This document shows positions 57,505 through 64,000 of a stretch of DNA of 64,000 nucleotides, one piece after another. A program made the position numbers and the translations under genes. The stretch's first letter is position 1, and the number at the start of each line of letters is the position of its first letter. The DNA is from Telopea speciosissima (lineage: Eukaryota; Streptophyta; Magnoliopsida; Proteales; Proteaceae). The notes under the pieces were generated by a model. It was not told the origin of the DNA. It made no database searches and worked only from the letters and a program-made list of their open reading frames with translations. The DNA lies in assembly GCF_018873765.1 (NCBI RefSeq), contig NC_057918.1, forward strand, positions 12,656,862 to 12,720,861. Direction: 5' to 3'.

Positions 57505-57653
57505 ATGTTCAACTATAGTGGCAAACGAAATGATTAGCGTGTGCCTGGGAAATTTTGCTTTTCCCTGGGGTACGATGGTCATTTTGCATGCCACTGTTTC
57601 TGGGCGCAAGGGGCAGTGCACTATACACGCACAGATAGGTGTTCTTTCTCCCT
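57505..57653. repeat. Foldback (MITE-like) repeat, copy 10
   Basis: The core is GGTACGATGGTCATTTTGCA. The right end is GGGCGCAAGGGGCAGTGCAC, then GGTGTTCTTTCTCCC. It is in opposite orientation to copy 11, which follows within 20 bp. Confidence 0.55.
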
Positions 57654-57670
57654 TTTTTTATTTTATTTTT

Positions 57671-57832
57671 TGGGAAAAAGAATGCCACTCGGTGGTGCAG
57701 TGCACGCCACGCCTAAGCTAGACACTCAAGCGCACATAATGACCGCCGCATCCCCGAAAAGATGGAAATGACCAGGGGTGTAGCGGTCATTTCATGCACC
57801 CCTATGTCTAGGTGCAGGGCAGCGTGTATTTG
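57671..57832. repeat. Foldback (MITE-like) repeat, copy 11
   Basis: The left end is GGGAAAAAGAATGCCACTCG, then GTGGTGCAGTGCACGCC; the right end is CCTATGTCTAGGTGCAGGGC. The core GGAAATGACCAGGGGTG is followed by GCGGTCATTTCATGCACCCC. Confidence 0.6.
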
Positions 57833-58071
57833 AAAAACATGTAAGACAATGACCTTTCTTGAGAATAACATGATGGTAAATAAATTTCAAATTATCTTTA
57901 AAAATCTTTTTCTACTTTTAACTTGAAGAATTTTAAGGAATACGACTGAGGATGAATTAAACTACAAATATATATCCTAAATATATATACATATAGAAGA
58001 CATTTTGTTCTAACCAAAAAAAAGAAAAAAAAAAAAGATATTATGTTATATGATATATTATATATGAAGAT
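57833..58071. other. AT-rich stretch before the gypsy LTR
   Basis: A/T-only tracts with TATATATCC and ATATATAC words and an A-rich run near 58013-58036. No gene seen. Confidence 0.5.
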
Positions 58072-59026
58072 TGTTGCATCAAGAAATCATCGAGCGGTCC
58101 TGCGAGTGCCGTCACCTGCAAGTGGACCAAAGGGGTCAATCAGAGAGAACCGGTGTGGTCCCGGCCTAGGGCTCTCCGATGCCAAAGTTAGATCTCCTGG
58201 CGCAAATAGATGAATAGTGATTATTCAGTATGAGTTTTGATGTCCCTTGATGGGGTTGCGTACCTTGCCTTTTATAGTAGCATATGGCGGTGTGGAGAGT
58301 CCCCGTTTGATGGCGATTGTGCTGTTGAGTGGATAGAGGCCCTGGGTAACGGGGCTCTATCCTGATTGGCCATCTCCCCGTGGGAGGGAGTGTCCTGGTG
58401 GCATCAGGATCCTTGGTGGATAGATACCCGCGTGTGGTGATAACGTCCTTGGTGCTTGAATCCGTCTGGATGACGTGACCTCTAAGCGGCGGTCTAGAGT
58501 CCTGGTAGTGACATGAGTCTTAGCCATACGATCGGATCGTAGATGGGTGGCCCCCACCTCACGTGCCCACGATGTTGTGCGGGTGCAGCCGCGCTGGGTG
58601 AGGCGCGCTTGGATGTGTGGTCTGCGCCTAGGTGAGGCCGCGCCCAAGTGGTGGCCGCGCTGAGTGAGGCCGCGCCGGTGAGGAGGCCGTGGCTGGGTGA
58701 GGCCGCTCCCGGTGAGGAGGTCGAGCCGCTGGGTGAGGCGCGCTCGGGTGAGGCCGCGCCGGTGAGGAGGCCGCGCCGGGTGAGGCGCGCTGGGTGAGGA
58801 GGCCGCGCTCGGGTGAGGCCGCGCTCGGTGAGGAGGCCACGCTCGGGTGAGGCCGCGCCGGTGAGGAGGCCACGCTGGGTGAGGAGGCCGCCCGATGCGG
58901 GGCCGTGCCCGAGTGGTGGCCGCGCCCGAGTGGTGCTGGGACCCGGTTCGTTCCCCTTAGCTATGGAGCGGGTCGTCTGTGACACGTGGCGGTCGTTGAT
59001 TGGCCCGGTGAATATTGGATGTATCA
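58072..59026 (-). repeat. 3' LTR of the gypsy element
   Basis: 955 bp. On the minus strand it starts TGATACATCC at 59026, directly after a GTGGGGGGGCAAA purine tract, and ends GATGCAACA at 58072. TGATACATC and TGTTGCATC form imperfect terminal inverted repeats. A TATA box on the minus strand (CTATAAAAGGC, about 58268-58278) agrees with the orientation. The 5' LTR lies outside the window, so a pairwise check was not possible. Confidence 0.72.
58568..58935 (-). repeat. GC-rich GTGAGGCCGCGC array inside the LTR
   Basis: About 20 irregular copies of a (G)GTGAGG(AGG)CCGCGC motif at spacings of about 15 to 30 bp. The high GC contrasts with the flanks. Several chance open frames cross it; I do not consider them genes. 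Confidence 0.8.
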
Positions 59027-59607
59027 TTTGCCCCCCCACTCTCTTGGGATAGGATGTCCAAGAGAGTAGGTATCTTTGCATAGTGAGGGGTCCGCTGCGA
59101 ATAGACTTTCTTGTGGGGTTTGCCTGTAAATCCACTAATGAGGTAGGAGAGGTTGGGGGTTCAAACCTTACCTCCTACACTTTTTCTTTTTGTTTTTTGT
59201 AGGTATATGTTCCTTCCTCTCCCTTCTTCTTTCACTTCTCATTTCTCTTTCTTACTTCTTGTCTCCCCTTTTGCTCTCCTTTAATTCCCCCTTTTTGTCT
59301 TTGGTCTTCTCTTTGGTGCCCACCATGTGCTTGTTTTTGGGTCACCTCCACTAGTATCCATTTTGCTTGATTTTGGGTCCTTGTGTTGGGGTTGTGTTAT
59401 CTTGGTGCCTTGGTTTGCTTGGAAAGCTTGAGTGGTGCTTGGCTTGAGTGCCTTCCCTCTTGTGATCTCTGTTACTTGATCGTGCCCCAGTGGGGTGGCC
59501 GCGTCGTCGTGTGCCTGCCTCCCAGTGCGATCGCCTTCCCCTTGAGGTAAGTTCGGACCCCTTCTCTTTCTTTTTTCTTTTTTTTTTTTTTTTTTTTTTT
59601 TCTTTAT

Positions 59608-59845
59608 GCAGGGCTGCGCCTAGGTGAGGCCGCGCCTGTGGGAGCGAGGCCGCGCCTGTGGGGCGTGAGGCCGCGCTTGTGGGGCTTGAGGCCGCGCCTT
59701 GGGTGGCCGCACCTGCGGGCGTGAGGCCGCTGGGTCGCCGCGCCTGCGTGAGGCAGCGCGCTGGGTGCCGCCCCTGGTGTGAGGGGCTGGCCGGGATGGC
59801 CGTGGCTGTGGGTGTGAGGCCGCGCCTATGGTGGCCACGGCGTGG
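59608..59845 (-). repeat. Second GTGAGGCCGCGC array, between the purine tract and the antisense ORF
   Basis: Same motif family as the array in the LTR (GTGAGGCCGCGCCTGTGGGG and variants), about ten copies. It is preceded by a T run of about 25 bases (59577-59601). Confidence 0.75.
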
Positions 59846-60006
59846 GTGTGATGGACCCTCATGCTTGTCCACTCCCCTTCTTCTTGTCTGTGATGGATCT
59901 GCTGTTTATACTTTGCAGGTGTTCTTCATTTCATTTTTCTTGCTGGCTTCTTGTCTGGGAGATCGTTGCTCTGAGCAAGTAGCTAGTCTGCTTCATTATT
60001 TTATCC

Positions 60007-60474
60007 ATGTCATCACCTAATGACTCTGATCTGACTGCGGTCGTGGTTGGATCCCTTGAGGAGTCTTCTTCCCCCGCGGATACTTTTTCTTCTTTGCCTT
60101 CCCCTGTTGGTAGTGAAGGGGAGGAGGAGGTTTCTGGAGATTCCACCCCTAGTAGGGGTCGTAGGGCCTCCAGAGCTTCTATTTCTGTTGGTGACCTTAG
60201 GAGTAAGTTGGCTTTCATTCCTAGCGTCTTGACTTCTTCGGACTTGGCGGTTCGCATCCTGGAGAAGACCCGTAATTATGACTTCTCAAGGTTCCCTGAG
60301 GTCACTACGCTGCTACCTGAGACTGCTATAGTGGCTCGTGTCTCTCCTGAGGATGATGTTGTGGTGACAGAGGAGGGTGCGGTCTTACCAGAGGAGAGTG
60401 TTGCTTGTCCTGCTGAGGCTGATATGATGTCTCCTTCTGGATCAGAGGCTGCTCCTCCATTAGATGCCCCCTGA
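60007..60474 (+). CDS. Antisense additional ORF (aORF) of the gypsy element, function unknown
   Basis: A 155-codon frame (MSSPNDSDLTAVVVGSLEES to SEAAPPLDAP) lies between integrase and 3' LTR on the strand opposite to pol. It is Ser/Glu/Pro-rich, with a short basic patch (SRGRRASRASISVGDLRSKL) and no domain I can name. Tat-branch elements such as maize Grande are known to carry oppositely oriented extra genes in this place. A plausible donor (GAG|GTAAGT, about 59545) and acceptor (TTTGCAG, about 59914-59920) upstream on the same strand hint at a spliced leader. By its N-terminal look it may be a shortened member of the 'putative gypsy-type transposon' protein group, but this is only a suggestion. 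Expression is unknown. Confidence 0.5.
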   Translation: MSSPNDSDLTAVVVGSLEESSSPADTFSSLPSPVGSEGEEEVSGDSTPSRGRRASRASISVGDLRSKLAFIPSVLTSSDLAVRILEKTRNYDFSRFPEVTTLLPETAIVARVSPEDDVVVTEEGAVLPEESVACPAEADMMSPSGSEAAPPLDAP

Positions 60475-60717
60475 TTTTATAGATGTTCTTTCTGGATGTT
60501 GACTTTTTTAATGATAACTTTTGGATTGTGATGCTTGCTTTTGTATGTACTTGACTCTTTCTTTAGATGTTGATATGGTTTGATCCTTGTCGCTTTGATA
60601 TTGATTGCATTGTCTCCTGGTGATCGTTTGCGCGTTGATGCTTTCTGACCCTTGATAGTCATAGGATTTTGGTAGTGGCGTCGTGCCTTGGTGATCCTTG
60701 GACCTTGGTGGGTTAAC

Positions 60718-61495
60718 GCCTTAGGCGTAGAGCCTCAGTGTTGGTATGACGCCTTAGGCATACAGCCTCAGTGGTGGCACGTCGCCTTAGGCATGAAGCC
60801 TTGGTGTTGGCATGTCGCCTTAGGCATGAAGCCTCAGTGTTGGCATGTTGCCTTAGGCATAAAGCCTCGATGTTGGCATGTCGCCTTAGGCATGAAGCCT
60901 CAGTGTTGGCATATCACCTTAGGCATGAAGCCTCAGTGTTGGCATGTTGCCTTAGGCATAAAGCCTCAGTGTTGGCATGCCTTAGACGAAGCCTCGGTGT
61001 TGGCATATCGCCTTAGGCACGAAGCCTCGTGTTGGCATGTCGCCTTAGGCATGAAGCCTCGGTGTTGGCATGTCGCCTTAGGCACGAAGCCTCAGTGTTG
61101 GCATATCGCCTTAGGCACAAAGCCTCGTTGTTGGCATGTCGCCTTAGGCATAAGCCTCAATGTTGGCATATCGCCTTAGGCACGAAGCCTCAGTGTTGGC
61201 ATATCGCCTTAGGCACGAAGCCTCAGTGTTGGCATGTTGCCTTAGGCATAAAGCCTCAGTGTTGGCATATCGCCTTAGGCACGAAGCCTCAGTGTTGGCA
61301 TATCGCCTTAGGCACGAAGCCTCAGTGTTGGCATATCGCCTTAGGCATGAAGCCTCTTTGTTGGCATATCGCCTTAGGCACGAAGCCTCGATGTTGGCAT
61401 ATCGCCTTAGGCACGAAGCCTCGGTGTTGGCATATCGCCTTAGGCATGAAGCCTCGGTGGTGGCATGACGCCTCGAGGCACAAGCCTCGATTGAG
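60718..61495. repeat. 33-bp tandem array, about 23 units
   Basis: The unit is CGCCTTAGGCATGAAGCCTC plus GGTGTTGGCATGT, with landmarks at 60783, 60816 and 60849 (exact 33 bp period) and a few shorter units near 60979 and 61028. The unit contains GCCTTAGGC and AGGC/GCCT palindromic parts, so single units can fold. As 33 is a multiple of three, two plus frames and one minus frame stay open for 60-190 codons; these are by-products. It lies between integrase and the antisense ORF. Confidence 0.9.
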
Positions 61496-61599
61496 TAGTA
61501 GAAGAAGCCGAGTATTCCCGTTTTTTTTCAATTCATCTTTGAAAGCTGTAATGCCATCTACTGCTCTGTTGGTGGTGCCAAACTCATTGTTGTTACTTC

Positions 61600-62600
61600 G
61601 ATAGTACTTCTTCAAGTATAGTGAGTTCAGTGCGGTCTACCTTCTTGCCCCCTGGAGTCTTCAAGCGTGTAGGTCCCCGGGCGTATCCGCTTGGAGACTA
61701 TGTAGGGTCCTTCCGATTGGGTGACGACTTCCCTGCCTTTTGTGGTCATGTGAAGCACTTGCCCTCCGTAGTACTAACTCTCCCTGGTGGAATAGCCTTT
61801 CCTTGACCCTGACATTATAGTACCTGGCAGTACGTTGCTGGTGGGCGACGTTCCTTAGTAGTGCTCTTTCGCGGACCTAATCTATAAAGTCTAGGTTCGC
61901 CCGCAGTCCGTCGACATAGGTGCGTTCATTGAAGTGCAGAACCCTATGGGACATAGCGCAGACCTCTGCCGGTGCCAATGCTTCAGTGCCATATGCTAGG
62001 CGGAATGGGCTCTCTCCTGTGGGCGTTCATCTGTAGTTCGGTATGCCCACAGGACGCTTGGTAGCTCTTCTACCCACTTGCCTTTGGCTCCTTCTAGCCT
62101 TTTCTTGACTCCTTCCGAGTAGCGTTACATTGGTGACCTCCACCGACCATTGGCTGTGGGTATGCTACCGACACGAGCCGATAGTCGATGTTGTATGTGC
62201 AGAATGCTTGGAATTTAGGGTTGTTGAATTGTTTTCCATTGTGCGAGGAGACCAGGATCCGTGGCACCCCGAACCTGTAGATGACGTCGTCGCGGACGAA
62301 CTTCTCCATCTCTGTCTCTGTTATCTTGGCCAAGGGTTTAGCTTCAACCCACTTGGTGAAGTAGTCGATCGCGACGACCAGGTACCTTCTGTTTCCTGGT
62401 GCTGCGGTGAAGTTGCCTAAGATGTCTAGTCCCCACATGGCAAAAGGTATGGGGTTGAGGATTGATGTCAGCTTGGTGGCGGGTAGATGGGTACTGGGGC
62501 GAACAACTGACATTGCTCGCACTTCTTGGCATATTGGATGGCCTCCTCTTGCATTCGTGGCCAGTATAGTCCCTGGCAGAGGATTTTGTAGGCTAGGGCT
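61600..62600 (-). pseudogene. Gypsy integrase region (degraded)
   Basis: In minus-strand order: zinc-binding N-terminus (ILCQGLYWPRMQEEAIQYAK, then KCEQCQLF, about 62590-62505); catalytic core (FAMWGLDILGNFTAAPGNRR, then YLVVAIDYFTKWVEAKPLAK, with the first Asp of the DDE triad in MWGLDILG and the second region SSHNGKQFNN); and a C-terminal SH3-like end (YIVSKRIRPGTYTLEDSRG near 61700-61640). SSHNGKQF in place of the usual S-D-N-G-x-Q-F loses the second Asp, so the enzyme should be inactive. Frameshifts occur between the parts. Confidence 0.75.
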
Positions 62601-63139
62601 CGTCCCCCCATGTAGCTTCCATATATCCCCTCATGGACTTGGCTGGGCGTACTCTGCCCCCTTGGGTCCTAGGCACCTAGGAGTAGTGGTCTTGTTGCCC
62701 CAGCTTGTACGATCCCGTCTAGGGACGGTGTACTTTGCGGCTCTCATCGACCTTCCTTGCCTCGGCCTTGTCTTCTGGTAAGACGTCGTCCTGTAGGTAG
62801 TTGAGTATAGGGTCCATCTAGCTAGGCCCCTCCTCAATCTCATTAACTTGCTTCTCCCGGCATGTTAGCTCATGTAATATTTCCACGTAATCGCATTGGC
62901 CAGGTTTCGAGTTCATCATTGGCTAGCCTGGACGGTGCATCAAAGTTGCATTCTCGATCCTTAGAACTCGAACCATCTCGAACTTCCTGACCTCGGACCT
63001 CGAACCTCGAACCTTGAACTTCTACCATGGTTTGTCGATTGTGGTCCTTGGCCATGGCCAAAGACCCCCTTTTTATTTTTCTTTCTTCTCTCTTTTCTTC
63101 TTTGCTTTTGGGCAGCGGCCTTTGACGGATGGCACCCAA

Positions 63140-63306
63140 AAATTTTTATTTTTTTTTTTTTTTTTTTTTTTTTTCTTTTCCTCTTGATAGGTGACGACCA
63201 TAGCCCTTTGGCCGTGGCCTCTTGGTCGTGGTCTTTTGGCCATGGCCTCTTGGCTGTAGCCACTTGGCCTCTCTCTCTTCCCTTTTTTTTTTTTTTTTTT
63301 TTTTTT
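63140..63306 (-). repeat. Low-complexity linker with two poly-T runs and CTTGGCCGTGGC repeats
   Basis: T runs at about 63148-63174 and 63283-63306 enclose a block of imperfect TTGGCCATGGCCTC units (63195-63270). It interrupts the stretch between RNase H and integrase. Confidence 0.7.
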
Positions 63307-63998
63307 CCTGGCTCTGTCTCTGGTAAGGTGCATTCAACGACGAAGTCTGCCAAGGCTTGGCCTTTGATGGTAGTCCTGGGTTGGAACCTGATGTCATGCT
63401 CACTTAACTCCACCGCCCATGCTATCAATCTCCCGGAGACGTCCGGCTTATGCAGTATCTTCTTCAGGGGTAGGTCTGTGAGGACTATGATGGTATGGGC
63501 TTGGAAGTATGGTCGTAGCTTCCTGGCTGCCATTACCAATGCATAGGCTACCTTCTCGATCCTAGTGTACCTGGTCTCTGCATCGATCAGGACATGGCTG
63601 ACGTAGTAGATGGGCCTCTGGACTTTGTCCTCTTCCTTTAGCAGTACTGTGCTGACCGCGACAGGGGTGGCGGCCAGGTAGTGCTGCAACTCTTCGTTAG
63701 GTTCCGGTTGCCCAAGCAGGGGTGGGCTCTCTAGGTACTCCTTCAATTCTCCGAACGCCTTTTGGCACTCTTCCGTCCATGTGAAGTCCTTAGGGCTTCG
63801 GAGGTTCTTCAATGTTTTGAAGAATGGTAAGCACTTATCACCTGATCGTGACACGAACCTGGAAAGGGCGGCAACCCTTCCATTCAACCTCTGCACTTCC
63901 CTGACCGTTCGAGGAGGTGCCATCTCTTGGATGGCCTTGATCTTGGATGGGTTGGCTTCTATTCCACGGACTGAGACCATGAACCCCAGGAATTTTCC
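63307..63998 (-). pseudogene. Gypsy reverse transcriptase (C-terminal part) and RNase H
   Basis: An open frame from the window edge: KFLGFMVSVRGIEANPSKIK (RT end), the connection (FKTLKNLRSPKDFTWTEECQ), then RNase H (RPIYYVSHVLIDAETRYTRI, VLTDLPLKKILHKPDVSGRL, GQALADFVVECT). Beyond about 63307 the frame runs into a poly-T/poly-Lys tract and loses meaning. The 5' part of RT, protease and gag are outside the window. Confidence 0.82.
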
Positions 63999-64000
63999 TG

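Larger units (their letters stand above)
58072..64000 (-). mobile_element. Ty3/gypsy LTR retrotransposon, Tat-like (non-chromovirus); 5' part outside window
   Basis: On the minus strand, from the window edge: RT end and RNase H (63998-63307), a degraded low-complexity linker, integrase (about 62600-62095), then about 3 kb of non-pol sequence with a 33 bp array and an oppositely oriented ORF. A purine tract and the 3' LTR (59026-58072) close the element. The RT text KIKAIQEMAPPRTVREVQRL, then GRVAALSRFVSRSGDKCLPF, and the large region between pol and 3' LTR with an antisense ORF fit the Tat/Athila branch known in plants. Frameshifts and poly-T runs inside pol show decay. Confidence 0.82.

Noticed and set aside
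58357..59135. Arg/Pro/Ala-rich frames of 80-213 codons on both strands
   Set aside because: They follow from the GC-rich GTGAGGCCGCGC array within the LTR; both strands and several frames are open at once.
59110..59185. GGTTCAAACC text suggesting a tRNA gene
   Set aside because: The upstream A-box and acceptor stem do not fit; only the B-box-like part is present.
60688..61604. Long plus-strand open frames of 163 and 191 codons across the 33-bp array
   Set aside because: They exist only because the period is a multiple of three and the unit lacks stops in two plus frames; there is no non-repeat coding sequence at either end.
1..64000. CRISPR arrays, rRNA genes, bacterial-type operons
   Set aside because: The window is plant nuclear DNA; tandem arrays seen have no unique spacers, and no rRNA-like sequence was recognised.

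Overview
This is nuclear DNA from a flowering plant. The evidence is GT-AG introns of 0.1 to 8 kb, plant-specific families (two PLS-class pentatricopeptide repeat genes, a p24-delta cargo receptor, a VIK-type ankyrin-kinase, a PLDRP1-like disordered protein, a plant O-fucosyltransferase) and a dense load of plant retrotransposons. I cannot name the species. The TE-stuffed introns and non-grass gene features suggest a dicot or magnoliid genome, but that is a guess.

Layout. 0.2-5.6 kb: 5' part of an O-fucosyltransferase gene (minus), whose 4.4 kb intron 1 holds a solo LTR. 6-16 kb: no host gene; it holds a decayed L1-type LINE, hAT-like and MULE-like non-autonomous elements, a 0.6 kb direct duplication and foldback repeats. 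16.5-28 kb is the gene-dense part: p24-delta (plus), PPR (minus), PPR (plus, with a decayed DYW tail) and PLDRP1-like (minus). 28-32.9 kb is intergenic with LINE tails. 32.9-52.0 kb is one 11-exon gene, VIK (minus). Its intron 7 holds a 7.4 kb Ty1/copia element with a second copia element nested in it, and its intron 3 holds an L1 LINE with target-site duplications. 52-58 kb is intergenic and includes a 1.4 kb element with very long inverted arms. 58.07-64 kb is the 3' part of a large Ty3/gypsy element of Tat-like type (minus), with a 955 bp LTR, two GC-rich repeat arrays, a 33 bp tandem array and an oppositely oriented extra ORF.

I built the exon models by hand from splice sites, codon phase and remembered protein-family sequence. 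For all four intron-containing genes the phases close at every junction. Host genes here are unrelated housekeeping or regulatory genes, with no operon-like or pathway clustering. The most notable structures are the retroelement features: the solo LTR with its TSD, a tiny 318 bp TRIM/SMART-type element, the nested copia pair, the Tat-like element with its antisense ORF and 33 bp array, a foldback repeat family with about a dozen copies, and a 13-codon repeat in the O-fucosyltransferase gene that carries its own splice donor.
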